A stretch of 64,000 bases of DNA from Roseinatronobacter domitianus (GCF_023336755.1 NZ_JALZWP010000002.1:124001-188000), one strand, 5' to 3'. Positions 35,576 through 44,632 are shown, numbered from the stretch's first letter. Numbers and translations: made by a program. The notes: a model not told the origin generated them from the letters alone.

Positions 35576-37525
35576 CTAGAATGGCCCGCGCAGATACATC
35601 GGCCCGCCCGTCCAGCGCGGAAAGCCGAAAGCGTTTATCATCACAACGTCAATATCATCCGCGCGCGCGGCGATCCCTTCACGAAGGATCGCGTCCCCTT
35701 CGGCCTGCATGACCGACAGAATGCGCGCCATGATCGCCTCTGCGCCAAAATCTTGCCGGGCAATGCCCTTGCGCGCGGATTCGTCCAGGATCACGCGCTC
35801 CACTTCCGGGTCGGGCACGGGTTTGCCGCTGGAATAATCATACCAGCCGCGCCCCGCCTTGCGGCCAAAGCGCCCCGCCTCGCACAGAATATCAGGAATA
35901 CGCACGTAATTCGCCGGGCGCTTGCCCTCAGCGGCGCGGCGCTTGCGCATGGCCCATGCAATATCCAGCCCCGCCAGATCCTGCATCTGGTAAATGCCCA
36001 TCGGAAAGCCAAACGCGACCATAGCGGCATCAATCTGCCAAGGCAGCGCACCCTCTTCCAGCATGTGCTCGCAATCGGCGCGGTAGGCCGACATGATGCG
36101 ATTGGCGATGAACCCATCACACACCCCGGCAAACACCGTGATCTTCCCCAAGGCTTTGGCCAATGCTGCACCGGTGGCAAGGGCGTGGTCCGATACCGCG
36201 TCCGGCACCACGATTTCCAAAAGTTTCATCACATGCGCGGGCGAGAAGAAATGCAGCCCCACCAGCCGCGACGGGTCGGCCATAGTCGCGGCCAAGGCGC
36301 TTACATCCAGATACGAGGTGTTGGTGGCAAGGACGCAATCGGGCGCAGTAACAGTTTCCAACTGGGCCAGAACGGCTTTCTTTACGTCGAAATCCTCGAA
36401 CACGGCTTCTATGACAAGCTGCGCATCCGACAGGTCGGCAGGGTCATTGGTCGCGGTGAAAGCGGCGACACAGGCCGCGTGGCGGTCAGCCCCGATCACC
36501 CCGCGCGCCAAGCTGTCTTGCAAAATGCCCATCACGCGGCCCTTTGCGGCGTCAGCAACCTCTGCTGTCTGCTCTAGCAACGTCACGCGCAGCCCCGCCA
36601 GCACGCAAGCCGCCGCAATGCCCGCGCCCATTGTGCCGCCGCCAACCACGCCGATCCGTTCGGGCACAGGCGCCCGAACATCTTTCAACCGGTCCAACCG
36701 TCCCGCCGCACGTTCGGCAAAGAACACATATGCCAGCGCCTTGGATTGTGGGTCGTCACGCAGGCGCAGGAAAGCCGCGCGTTCTGCCGCCAAAGCCTCT
36801 GGCGCAGGCAGGGTCAGCGCGCCGCGCAGCGCCGCAACCGCTTCTTTGGGAGAGTTCTGGCCACGGGCGCGCTTGTCCAATTTGGTCGCCAGCGCTTCAA
36901 ACGCCGCCGGGTCGGGGTGCAACACCGGGCGCGCCAGAACCGGGCCGGGGTCAGGACGCTCTGCCAGCGTTGCGGCAAAATGGAGGGCGCTGTCCAACAG
37001 ATCGCCCTCTGCAAGTTGGTCCACCAACCCCAAGTCTGCGGCGCGCGTGGCAGAAATCGGCTTGCCCCCCGCAACCATCTCCAGCGCATAGGTGGCTGGT
37101 ATAATGCGCGGCAAACGCACCGTGCCGCCAGCACCGGGGATCAGGCCCAATGTGACCTCTGGCAAACCCAGCTTCGCGCCACGCGCGGCCACCCGGTAGC
37201 GACACGCCAAGGCCAGTTCCAACCCGCCGCCCAGCGCGGTGCCGTGAATGGCCGCAATCCAAGGCACATGCGCGCCTTCGATCTGCGCCAGAACGTCGGG
37301 CAAATGCGGCTCCATGGGCGGCTTGCCAAACTCTCGAATATCGGCCCCGGCCACAAAGCTGCGCCCGGCGCAATGCAGGACCACAGCGCGCAGCCCCGGC
37401 ATTGCGTTGGTCTGCGCCACGGCTTCTGCCAGCCCCGCGCGCTGCGCTTGGCCCAGTGCGTTGACCGGCGGATTGTCGAGGGTGACGCGGGCGATATCGC
37501 CCTCTTGGGTGACGAAAACAGTCAT
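35576..37525 (-). CDS. Bifunctional enoyl-CoA hydratase / 3-hydroxyacyl-CoA dehydrogenase (FadB/FadJ type)
   Basis: A 649-residue beta-oxidation enzyme. The N-terminal crotonase domain (about 1-185) has the oxyanion-hole segments FVAGADIREF and ALGGGLELAL and the catalytic Glu in LPEVTLGLIPGAGGT. The dehydrogenase half begins at GVVGGGTMGAG (about 293-302) and includes GLHFFSPAHVMKLLEIV with the catalytic His. The C-terminal 3HCDH domain is duplicated. It is about 60-80 residues shorter than E. coli FadB. It overlaps the upstream alpha/beta-hydrolase gene in ATGA. No thiolase is adjacent. Confidence 0.93.
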   Translation of the reverse strand: MTVFVTQEGDIARVTLDNPPVNALGQAQRAGLAEAVAQTNAMPGLRAVVLHCAGRSFVAGADIREFGKPPMEPHLPDVLAQIEGAHVPWIAAIHGTALGGGLELALACRYRVAARGAKLGLPEVTLGLIPGAGGTVRLPRIIPATYALEMVAGGKPISATRAADLGLVDQLAEGDLLDSALHFAATLAERPDPGPVLARPVLHPDPAAFEALATKLDKRARGQNSPKEAVAALRGALTLPAPEALAAERAAFLRLRDDPQSKALAYVFFAERAAGRLDRLKDVRAPVPERIGVVGGGTMGAGIAAACVLAGLRVTLLEQTAEVADAAKGRVMGILQDSLARGVIGADRHAACVAAFTATNDPADLSDAQLVIEAVFEDFDVKKAVLAQLETVTAPDCVLATNTSYLDVSALAATMADPSRLVGLHFFSPAHVMKLLEIVVPDAVSDHALATGAALAKALGKITVFAGVCDGFIANRIMSAYRADCEHMLEEGALPWQIDAAMVAFGFPMGIYQMQDLAGLDIAWAMRKRRAAEGKRPANYVRIPDILCEAGRFGRKAGRGWYDYSSGKPVPDPEVERVILDESARKGIARQDFGAEAIMARILSVMQAEGDAILREGIAARADDIDVVMINAFGFPRWTGGPMYLRGPF

Positions 37526-38310
37526 GGAGCGTCCTGCAAGATGGCTTCGGTCAGCGAGCTATCGGGGTCTTCCAGCGCGGCGATCACGTTGAAATGGTGG
37601 AAATCACCGTCCACCACCAGCCGCGTTCCGGGCCAGGCTTCGCGCATCAGCGCAGATTGCCGCAAGAATTCGGGGCGTTCATGCCCGCCGACCCACGCGG
37701 TCAGATGCGTGCCGGGGCGCGGCACCTGCAAAGCAGGGCTTTCGGCCTGCGCCATATCCGGGGTCAGGCGCAAGATGCCGTTCATCTTGGTGCGCAATAA
37801 TGGCCGCAGATCGTGCAGGCCAGAGATGGACACCGCTGGCCCCGCCACATTGGGCATGTCGGCACATAGCATCCGCGCGACCAGATGGCCCCCGGCGGAA
37901 TGCCCGGCAAGCCGCACCGGGCCTGGCACCTCTGCCTGCGCTGCGACAATCGCGCGGGCGATCTGGGCGGTCATCACGGCCAGCGTGGCGTCTGGTGCCA
38001 GCGTGTAGCTGGGCATGGCCATTGCCCACCCCCGCGCAACGGCACCATGTGCCAGATGCGACCATGTGGATTTGTCGAAGGCTTTCCAATAGCCACCATG
38101 CACGAACACGGCCAACCCCTTTGGCGTGCCATCGGGCAGGAACAGGTCGAACCGCTCACGCGCACCATCGCCATAGGGCACATCAAGCCGGGTGCGCACG
38201 GTGTCGCGATACTCCGCCGCGCGCGCCTGCCATCGCGCCGGATAGTCCGCCCCTCCGGGAATATGCGCACCGTTTTCGAACGCCGCGTCCCAATCTATCA
38301 ACCCTGTCAT
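37522..38310 (-). CDS. Alpha/beta hydrolase (kynurenine-formamidase-like group)
   Basis: A 262-residue serine hydrolase. HGGYWKAFDKSTWSHLA forms the oxyanion HGG motif. The nucleophile elbow is GHSAGGH, and a likely catalytic His lies in GDFHHFNV near the C-terminus. The HGGYW pattern is typical of the formamidase/carboxylesterase BAH-like group. The ATG at 38310 follows GGAGGGCGGC. It overlaps fadJ, so it may help hydrolyse an acyl or formyl derivative fed into beta-oxidation; this is inference. Confidence 0.8.
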   Translation of the reverse strand: MTGLIDWDAAFENGAHIPGGADYPARWQARAAEYRDTVRTRLDVPYGDGARERFDLFLPDGTPKGLAVFVHGGYWKAFDKSTWSHLAHGAVARGWAMAMPSYTLAPDATLAVMTAQIARAIVAAQAEVPGPVRLAGHSAGGHLVARMLCADMPNVAGPAVSISGLHDLRPLLRTKMNGILRLTPDMAQAESPALQVPRPGTHLTAWVGGHERPEFLRQSALMREAWPGTRLVVDGDFHHFNVIAALEDPDSSLTEAILQDAP

Positions 38311-38359
38311 GCCGCCCTCCCCGGAAGCTTGGCCCAGCATATATTTCAAGCCTAAAACA

Positions 38360-39415
38360 TCAAGCCTCTAGGGCGCGTATATTCCGGTCAAACTCCGCGC
38401 GCGCCCGGCCCCAAATGCCTGCGTCAACGGCATCAACTGCCTGCAAATGCGGCAAGAGCTGCGCGGCAAAATCCTCTGAAGCTTCTATGGGCAACAAAGA
38501 GGGCAGGTTGTCGATCGCCATCACATCCAGCACCGGAGCGCCATGCACCCGCAGCACAGGCCGCGCCCAATCTGTCGCGCGGTCATAGACCTTGACGGGT
38601 GAAAAATCAGACGTCGGATCGCAGGCGATATCGCCAATCACCCGCAAGGCGCGTGGCGCGCTTACCGCCGATTGCGGCACGAAAACCGGTGTGCCGGGCA
38701 TGGCAAGAATGCAGTTCAGGAACAGGTCATGCGCAAGCACTTCCGGAAAAGGGCCACCGGCTTCGGTTTCCGCCTTGTCCCAAGCGGTTACGGGCGCGCC
38801 GACCGCGGCACACATATCCGCAGCACCGCGCCCCACGCGGCCAAGCGCGCCGATGACCAGCACGCGGGGGACCGCCAAACCTGCCAGCGCTTGCGCCACC
38901 GCATCCACCAACACGGTCTTGTCGGCAAACCGGGCGACCGGCGCGCAAACCCCACCGCGCGCCTGCGCCGCATAAGCCAGAAGCGACACCGCTGCGCCCG
39001 CATACCCGGCCCAATATCCGAAGGCAGCCACGCGGCGGCCCTGCGCATCGGTCAGGTATTCCAGATCATACAGAACCCCGCCCCCCTGCCGAAAGCGGCG
39101 CAGAAGTTCTTGGCCCGCAGGTTGCCCCTTATAGGCATGGCCAAACATGATGTGCCGATGACGCAGCGGCGTGCCGTCCTCTGGCAATTCCTTCAAGCCG
39201 AAGATGATCGCGTCGGTCGGCGCATCGGGCCAGGAACCATACGCGGCCCGCTCTGCCCCGGCCTCTGTATAGGGCGCAATGGGAACCGCGCGCCGAGGGC
39301 TGTCTTCAATGGTTACACGAAAGCCCTTGGCACGCAGCGCGGCCACGCCATCGGGCGTGATGCCCACACGTTCTTCCTGTGGGCGCTGCTCGGCGCGAAT
39401 CCAGAGATGAGTCAT
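38360..39415 (-). CDS. Saccharopine dehydrogenase (LYS1-like, L-lysine-forming type)
   Basis: A 351-residue protein of the AlaDH/PNT-fold family. The N-terminus MTHLWIRAEQRPQEERVGITPDG is the family's opening (substrate-binding region RxExxPxExRV). FGHAYKGQ and LVIGALGRVGRGA (dinucleotide site, about 195-208) follow. These match fungal LYS1-type saccharopine dehydrogenases and their alphaproteobacterial homologues. The ATG at 39415 follows GAGGGCCGC. Since the window also has dapF of the diaminopimelate route, a lysine-breakdown or other role is possible. Confidence 0.78.
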   Translation of the reverse strand: MTHLWIRAEQRPQEERVGITPDGVAALRAKGFRVTIEDSPRRAVPIAPYTEAGAERAAYGSWPDAPTDAIIFGLKELPEDGTPLRHRHIMFGHAYKGQPAGQELLRRFRQGGGVLYDLEYLTDAQGRRVAAFGYWAGYAGAAVSLLAYAAQARGGVCAPVARFADKTVLVDAVAQALAGLAVPRVLVIGALGRVGRGAADMCAAVGAPVTAWDKAETEAGGPFPEVLAHDLFLNCILAMPGTPVFVPQSAVSAPRALRVIGDIACDPTSDFSPVKVYDRATDWARPVLRVHGAPVLDVMAIDNLPSLLPIEASEDFAAQLLPHLQAVDAVDAGIWGRARAEFDRNIRALEA

Positions 39416-39537
39416 GCGGCCCTCATGAAGTGGGATTTGGCCTTGGGTAGCGCGACGCGTGGCGACCCGCAAGCTGGCAAGCAGTTGGTAACACTTTCGC
39501 GCTAAGCTGGCTGCGGCTGGCCAGAAAAGGACATGAC

Positions 39538-39879
39538 ATGCAGATGACACTTGGCGAAGCGGGCGGCGCCCTTGTGATCGAATTACGCGAAACCCGGTTG
39601 GATGCCGCCGTTGCCATTCGGTTCAAGGACGCCATTCGCAGCGCGACCGCGCATCCCGGCAGCCCGGTTATTCTTGATCTGGGAAATGTCGAATTCATGG
39701 ACAGCAGCGGCTTGGGGGCCATTGTCGGGGCCATGAAACTGCTTGGCCCGGAACGCCCGCTTGAAATCGCGGCGCTCTCACCGGGCGTGCGCAAGGTGTT
39801 CCGGCTGACGCGCATGGACACCGTCTTTCGCATTCATGACCACTCGCCCGACACTCAGGCATTCCCCGCCACAGGGTAG
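39538..39879 (+). CDS. STAS-domain anti-sigma factor antagonist
   Basis: A 113-residue single STAS domain (SpoIIAA/RsbV type). The conserved phosphorylation loop is FMDSSGLGAIV, with Ser57 the expected phosphoacceptor, preceded by the strand VILDLGNVE. The ATG at 39538 has AAGGA six bases upstream. It is followed after 76 bp by an anti-sigma-type ATPase on the same strand, so the two form a partner-switch pair. Confidence 0.88.
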   Translation: MQMTLGEAGGALVIELRETRLDAAVAIRFKDAIRSATAHPGSPVILDLGNVEFMDSSGLGAIVGAMKLLGPERPLEIAALSPGVRKVFRLTRMDTVFRIHDHSPDTQAFPATG

Positions 39880-39955
39880 TTGGGGCCTGCCGTTTTAAGA
39901 CCACCTCGTTCGGGCCATGACCTGTGCCCGCCTCGCTCAGAACTGGACTGTTTGA

Positions 39956-40414
39956 ATGATACAAAGCGATCCAACGCCGCTGCCGGTTTTGACCACATGC
40001 TGCAACAGCTCCCTGAACGATGTCCGCGCCCTGCTTGTGCAGGTCGATAAATTCCTGCACGCCCAAGGAACACCCGCTGAATGGGTCGAAGATATGAATA
40101 TCATACTCGCCGAAGTGCTGTCGAATATCGCCCGACATGGCTATAGCGACATGTCAGGCCGGATTGATCTGGAAATACGGCTTGGCATGAATGAATTGCG
40201 CTGCCGGGTTAGCGATAAGGGCCGGCCATTCGACCCTAAACTTATTGGCCATCGCGCACCCGAACCCACACGCCTACGCGAAGGTGGGTATGGCTGGTTC
40301 CTGATCCGCAGCCTGGCACGCGCCCTGACCTATCATAGGGTCAAGGATACGAATTGCCTGACATTCTGGGTTCCAGTCGGTCACAAACTACCGATCGCGG
40401 CCCTTGCAGACTAA
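39956..40414 (+). CDS. Anti-sigma factor-type serine kinase (HATPase, RsbW/SpoIIAB-like)
   Basis: A 152-residue GHKL ATPase. The N box is ILAEVLSNIARHGY, the G1 box VSDKGRPFD and the G2-like loop REGGYGWFLI. It should bind ATP, phosphorylate the STAS partner just upstream and bind an unknown sigma factor or effector. No sigma factor or PP2C phosphatase lies near, so the switch target is encoded elsewhere or is not a sigma factor. Confidence 0.87.
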   Translation: MIQSDPTPLPVLTTCCNSSLNDVRALLVQVDKFLHAQGTPAEWVEDMNIILAEVLSNIARHGYSDMSGRIDLEIRLGMNELRCRVSDKGRPFDPKLIGHRAPEPTRLREGGYGWFLIRSLARALTYHRVKDTNCLTFWVPVGHKLPIAALAD

Positions 40415-40424
40415 GGCTTTAAGC

Positions 40425-40751
40425 TCAGTTCATCTCAATCTGAAGCGGATAGCGACCGTTATTGAACTCGCCAAAAAGCTCATACAAGTCTGGGTGCTCT
40501 ACAGGTTCGCCAGACTCATCGGGCAGCAAGTTCTGCTCTGACACATACGCGACATAGAAACTGTCCTCGTTCTCTGCCAGCAGGTGATAGAAGGGCTGGT
40601 CCTTGCTAGGGCGGCTATCCTCTGGGATGGAATGATACCAATCCTCGGTATTCGCGAATTTGGGGTCGACATCAAAGATCACCCCGCGAAACGGGTGCTT
40701 TTTATGTCGAACCACTTGGCCAAGGTGGTATTTCGCCCAAGTTTTTTCCAT
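40425..40751 (-). CDS. hspQ: Heat shock protein HspQ
   Basis: A 108-residue protein of the family length. Its core is KYHLGQVVRHKKHPFRGVIFDVDP, then WYHSIP, PFYHLLAENEDSFYVAYVSEQNL, the HspQ/YccV signature. In E. coli HspQ is a heat-induced hemimethylated-DNA-binding protein and a Lon specificity factor. The ATG at 40751 follows AGAGGCGCTG; a 35-codon in-frame extension has no support. It converges with the anti-sigma kinase gene. Confidence 0.92.
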   Translation of the reverse strand: MEKTWAKYHLGQVVRHKKHPFRGVIFDVDPKFANTEDWYHSIPEDSRPSKDQPFYHLLAENEDSFYVAYVSEQNLLPDESGEPVEHPDLYELFGEFNNGRYPLQIEMN

Positions 40752-40866
40752 CAGCGCCTCTGCCGCAGACCTAACGCAAAACGAATATAAGAGTCCATGC
40801 CAAGCACCGCGTTTCGCAGAAACAGTTTGTGACAAACCCCACGACAACGGCAGCATTGCGGACGGC

Positions 40867-40887
40867 TTGCGTAATATTATTGCGCAA
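40867..40887. promoter_or_regulatory. 21-bp imperfect palindrome upstream of phaA
   Basis: TTGCG-T-AATAT-TATT-GCGCAA is symmetric at 18 of its 20 non-central positions. It lies 108 bp before the phaA start. TGC/GCA-rich dyads are known binding sites of the PHB repressor PhaR, so this is a candidate operator, not a proven one. Confidence 0.4.
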
Positions 40888-40994
40888 ACAGGGCAGTTTG
40901 GCGCATTGCAAGACCGCCTACCCGTGTTACAAGCAGAAGGTCAGCCGCGCAAACTAGGTCTAGCGCGCGCATCGTCAACGATACAGGAGCATCC

Positions 40995-42167
40995 ATGACC
41001 AACGTAGTTATCGTCTCCGCGGCCCGCACGGCTGTCGGTTCTTTTGGTGGCGCTTTCGCCAACACTCCGGCACATGATCTGGGCGCCGCCATCCTTGACG
41101 CGGTGGTCGCCCGCGCGGGAATCGACAAGGCAGATGTGTCGGAAACCATTCTTGGTCAGGTCCTGACGGCCGGTCAGGGCCAGAACCCTGCGCGCCAAGC
41201 GCATGTAAATGCGGGCCTGCCGATTGAAGCGGCTGCATGGTCCATCAACCAGGTGTGCGGGTCGGGCCTGCGCGCCGTCGCCCTTGGTGCGCAGCACATC
41301 ATGCTGGGCGATTCGGCCATTGTGCTGGCTGGCGGTCAGGAAAACATGACCCTGTCGCCCCATTGCGCCCACATGCGCGCGGGCACCAAGATGGGCGACA
41401 TGAAAATGATCGACACCATGATAAAGGACGGGCTGTGGGATGCGTTCAACGGCTACCACATGGGGCAAACCGCCGAAAACGTGGCCGGGAAATGGCAGAT
41501 CAGCCGCGAAGAGCAGGACGCTTTCGCTGTCGCCAGCCAGAACAAGGCCGAAGCCGCGCAGAAGGCCGGCAAGTTCAAGGATGAAATCGCACCCTTCACA
41601 GTGAAGACCCGCAAGGGCGACATTGTCGTGGAAGATGATGAATATATTCGTCACGGCGCGACGATTGAATCAATGCAAAAGCTGCGCCCGGCTTTCACCA
41701 AAGATGGGTCCGTGACCGCTGCAAACGCCTCTGGCCTGAACGATGGTGCCGCCGCCGTCATGCTGATGAGCGCGGAAGAAGCTGAAAAACGCGGCCTGAC
41801 CCCGCTGGCCCGCATTGCCAGCTACGCGACTGCCGGTCTGGACCCGGCGATCATGGGTGTCGGCCCGATCCACGCCAGCCGCAAGGCGCTGGAAAAAGCC
41901 GGTTGGAAGCCCGAAGACCTGGACCTGATCGAAGCCAACGAGGCTTTCGCCGCCCAAGCCTGCGCCGTGAACAAAGACATGGGCTGGGACCCGGCCAAGG
42001 TAAACGTGAATGGCGGCGCAATCGCCATCGGCCACCCCATCGGCGCCTCTGGCTGCCGCATCCTGAACACGCTGCTGTTCGAAATGCAGCGCTCGGACGC
42101 GAAAAAGGGTCTGGCGACCCTGTGCATCGGCGGCGGCATGGGCGTGGCAATGTGCCTCGAACGTTAA
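40995..42167 (+). CDS. phaA: Acetyl-CoA acetyltransferase (beta-ketothiolase)
   Basis: A 390-residue biosynthetic thiolase that condenses two acetyl-CoA into acetoacetyl-CoA, the first step of polyhydroxybutyrate synthesis. The nucleophile is Cys88 in [10 protein letters not shown], the active-site His lies in GHPIGASG and the proton-relay Cys in [11 protein letters not shown]. The GGAGCATCC before the ATG is a ribosome-binding site. phaB follows on the same strand after 93 bp that contain more TTGC/GCAA motifs. Confidence 0.96.
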   Translation: MTNVVIVSAARTAVGSFGGAFANTPAHDLGAAILDAVVARAGIDKADVSETILGQVLTAGQGQNPARQAHVNAGLPIEAAAWSINQVCGSGLRAVALGAQHIMLGDSAIVLAGGQENMTLSPHCAHMRAGTKMGDMKMIDTMIKDGLWDAFNGYHMGQTAENVAGKWQISREEQDAFAVASQNKAEAAQKAGKFKDEIAPFTVKTRKGDIVVEDDEYIRHGATIESMQKLRPAFTKDGSVTAANASGLNDGAAAVMLMSAEEAEKRGLTPLARIASYATAGLDPAIMGVGPIHASRKALEKAGWKPEDLDLIEANEAFAAQACAVNKDMGWDPAKVNVNGGAIAIGHPIGASGCRILNTLLFEMQRSDAKKGLATLCIGGGMGVAMCLER

Positions 42168-42179
42168 AAGCGATTCGGC

Positions 42180-42236
42180 GTGCGCAATAATCTTGCGCAC
42201 GCTGCGCTTGCTCGTTACCAAATATTGCAGACGCAA
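42180..42236. promoter_or_regulatory. TTGC/GCAA dyads in the phaA-phaB intergenic region
   Basis: GTGCGCAA (42180-42187) and TTGCGCAC (42193-42200) form a perfect 8-bp inverted repeat with a 5-nt spacer. TTGC-N4-GCAA follows at 42225-42236. The half-sites match those of the palindrome upstream of phaA. Either a shared regulator (PhaR is the obvious candidate) or an intercistronic mRNA hairpin could explain the first one. Confidence 0.4.
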
Positions 42237-42260
42237 AACAACCTTTAGGAGGGGGACATC

Positions 42261-42983
42261 ATGGCAAGAGTGGCATTGGTCACAGGCGGATCGCGCGGCA
42301 TTGGCGCGGCGATTTCCAAGGAATTGAAAGACAAGGGCTACACGGTTGCGGCGACCTATGCCGGCAATGACGAGGCCGCGGCGAACTTCACCGCCGAAAC
42401 CGGCATCAAGACCTACAAGTGGAACGCGGCGGATTACGACGCATCAAAAGCTGGTATCGCGCAGGTCGAAGCTGATCTTGGCCCCATCGACATCGTGGTG
42501 GCGAATGCGGGCATCACCCGCGACGCACCCTTCCACAAAATGACACCCGAACAGTGGAAAGAAGTGATCGACACCAACCTGACCGGCGTGTTCAATACCG
42601 TTCATCCCATCTGGCCCGGCATGCGCGAACGCAAGTTCGGTCGCGTGGTGGTCATCAGCTCCATCAATGGGCAGAAAGGCCAGTTCGCACAGGTCAATTA
42701 TGCTGCGACCAAAGCGGGCGATCTGGGGATCGTGAAATCTCTGGCGCAGGAAGGCGCGCGGTTCAACATTACCGCGAACGCCGTTTGCCCAGGCTATATT
42801 GCGACAGAAATGGTCATGGCCGTGCCGGAAAAGGTGCGCGAATCGATCATTGCAGGCATCCCGGCAGGCCGCTTGGGAGAGCCAGAGGAGATCGCGCGTT
42901 GTGTGGGGTTCCTTGTGTCAGATGATGCGGGCTTCGTGAACGGGTCCACAATCAGCGCCAACGGTGCGCAGTTCTTCGTCTAA
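42261..42983 (+). CDS. phaB: Acetoacetyl-CoA reductase
   Basis: A 240-residue SDR that reduces acetoacetyl-CoA to (R)-3-hydroxybutyryl-CoA with NADPH. TGGSRGIG (8-15), NAG near 82-84, Ser134 in VVISSINGQKGQFAQ and Tyr147/Lys151 in NYAATK are complete. The INGQKGQFAQ segment is characteristic of PhaB. It has a strong GGAGGGGGACATC site. With phaA it feeds PHB synthesis; the polymerase phaC is not in the window. Confidence 0.96.
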   Translation: MARVALVTGGSRGIGAAISKELKDKGYTVAATYAGNDEAAANFTAETGIKTYKWNAADYDASKAGIAQVEADLGPIDIVVANAGITRDAPFHKMTPEQWKEVIDTNLTGVFNTVHPIWPGMRERKFGRVVVISSINGQKGQFAQVNYAATKAGDLGIVKSLAQEGARFNITANAVCPGYIATEMVMAVPEKVRESIIAGIPAGRLGEPEEIARCVGFLVSDDAGFVNGSTISANGAQFFV

Positions 42984-42995
42984 ACCCTTGAAACG

Positions 42996-43028
42996 CCAAA
43001 AAAAACGGCCCGCATTTGCGGGCCGTTT
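42996..43028. terminator. Bidirectional terminator between phaB and the YdcH-type gene
   Basis: AACGGCCCGC (43004-43013) and GCGGGCCGTT (43018-43027) form a 10-bp perfect stem with an ATTT loop. In the reverse direction it runs into an eight-T tract, so it is mainly the terminator of the reverse-strand YdcH-type gene, and it also ends phaAB. Confidence 0.88.
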
Positions 43029-43046
43029 GCATTTAAAACATGAGCG

Positions 43047-43214
43047 TTATGCGTGTGACAAACGCTCGATTTCTTCTTTCAAACGAAGTTTTTGTTTCTT
43101 CAATTCAGCGATTTCCCGATCACTGCTTCCAGGACTGCGTTGGATACTGTCAACCTTGTCAGAGAGGTGCGCGTGTTTTTCGCGCAGTGCGGCAAGATGC
43201 GAGGTTAATGACAT
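43047..43214 (-). CDS. YdcH-family (DUF465) small coiled-coil protein
   Basis: A 55-residue protein read from the reverse strand. It starts MSLTSHLAALREKHAHLSDK and ends KKQKLRLKEEIERLSHA, i.e. two amphipathic helices forming a helical hairpin. This is the DUF465/YdcH pattern (an HxxL-x-x-x-H-x-x-L-start and a KKQKLxLKEEI-end). AGGAGGACACCTGA precedes the ATG and a strong terminator follows, which supports a real gene. Its function is unknown. Confidence 0.88.
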   Translation of the reverse strand: MSLTSHLAALREKHAHLSDKVDSIQRSPGSSDREIAELKKQKLRLKEEIERLSHA

Positions 43215-43339
43215 TCAGGTGTCCTCCTACTCTGATTGCGACAGTTTTATTGCAACACAGCTCCGGGCACCTGTCACCAAAATTCGGTGTGAGCGCCCTG
43301 CGCTTGCGCTGAAATATGCCACCATGCTTACCAAAGCGT

Positions 43340-44629
43340 TTAGACTTGCACGGCTTCTGCCTGTTGCTGCCCCACGCCGAACACCTGCTTGTAGCGTGCG
43401 ATCTCGCTTTTTGGGCCCATCGCCTTGTTAGGGTTGTCAGAAAGTTTAACCGTGGGCCGCCCATCTGCGCTGATCGCTTTGCACACCAAGCTGAACGGAG
43501 CCAAGCCATCACCTGTGGCTAAACCACGGAAATCATTGGTCAACAACGTGCCCCAGCCAAAGCTGACCTTGACCCGGCCGGCAAAAGCGCGGTGCAGCGC
43601 CCGGATCCGGTCCACGTCCAGCCCGTCAGAGAAGATGACAAGTTTCTCGCGCGGGTCTTGGCCATGCGCCTGCCACCAACGGATTGCGGCTTCGGCCCCA
43701 TCCTCTGGCGCGCCCGAATCGACGCGGATACCCGTCCATTCCGCCAGCCACTCGGGGGCGCGGTCAAGGAATCCTTGGGTGCCGTAAGTATCTGGCAGAA
43801 TGATGCGCAGATTGCCGTCATGTTCCGCCTGCCAATCGGCCAACACGCGGTAAGGTGCTTTGGCAAGTGCGGCATCATCCGGGGCCAGCGCCGCGTAGAC
43901 CATGGGCAATTCATGCGCGTTGGTGCCGATCGCCTCGACCTCTCGGCGCATGGCAACAAGACAGTTCGACGTGCCGATAAAGCGCGCGCCCAAGCCTTCC
44001 TGCATGGCTTGCACGCACCAGTCCTGCCAAAGGAAACTATGCCGCCGCCGCGTGCCGAAATCGGCAATGCGCAGGCCGTCCAGCCCTTGCAAGCCTTCGA
44101 TCTTTTCCCAGACACGTGTCATCGCGCGGGCATAGAGCACCTGCAATTCAAACCGCTTCATCCGGCCCAGAACGGCGCGCGACCGCAACTCCATCAGCAC
44201 CGCCAGCGCCGGGATTTCCCACAGCATCGCCTCTGGCCATGACCCTTCGAATGTCAGCTCATACTGGTCGCCCACACGTTCCAGATGATAGGGCGGCAGT
44301 TGGAAGCCTTCGAACCATTCCATGAAATCGGGGCGGAACATCTGGCGTTTGCCGTAAAACGTGTTGCCACGCAGAAAGGTCGATTCGCCGCGCGACAGTC
44401 GCAGCGTGCGAATATGGTCAAGCTGTTCGCGCAACTCGCCCTCGTCTATAAGCTTGGCCAGCGGCACATCGGTGGCGCGGTTAATAAGGCTGAAGGTCAC
44501 GCGCGTGTCGGGGTGGTTGGTGAACACCGACTGGCACATCAGCAGTTTGTAGAAATCGGTATCAATCAGGGACCGCACAATCGGGTCCAGCTTCCAGCGG
44601 TGGTTATAAACGCGGGTTGCGATATCCAT
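43340..44629 (-). CDS. pncB: Nicotinate phosphoribosyltransferase
   Basis: A 429-residue enzyme that joins nicotinate to PRPP with ATP, the entry step of the Preiss-Handler NAD salvage route. The opening IVRSLIDTDFYKLLMCQSVF is the family signature. FGTRRRHSFLWQ and GTSNCLVAMRREVEAIGTNAHE (containing the phosphorylatable His region) and VDSGAPEDGAEAA plus IFSDGLDVD follow. pncA lies 3 bp upstream on the same strand, so both salvage genes are co-transcribed. Confidence 0.96.
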   Translation of the reverse strand: MDIATRVYNHRWKLDPIVRSLIDTDFYKLLMCQSVFTNHPDTRVTFSLINRATDVPLAKLIDEGELREQLDHIRTLRLSRGESTFLRGNTFYGKRQMFRPDFMEWFEGFQLPPYHLERVGDQYELTFEGSWPEAMLWEIPALAVLMELRSRAVLGRMKRFELQVLYARAMTRVWEKIEGLQGLDGLRIADFGTRRRHSFLWQDWCVQAMQEGLGARFIGTSNCLVAMRREVEAIGTNAHELPMVYAALAPDDAALAKAPYRVLADWQAEHDGNLRIILPDTYGTQGFLDRAPEWLAEWTGIRVDSGAPEDGAEAAIRWWQAHGQDPREKLVIFSDGLDVDRIRALHRAFAGRVKVSFGWGTLLTNDFRGLATGDGLAPFSLVCKAISADGRPTVKLSDNPNKAMGPKSEIARYKQVFGVGQQQAEAVQV

Positions 44630-44632
44630 GGG

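Noticed and set aside
36093-37091. A 330-codon forward frame over the fadJ-like gene
   Set aside because: Ser/Ala/Arg-rich shadow of the opposite strand with no recognisable feature.
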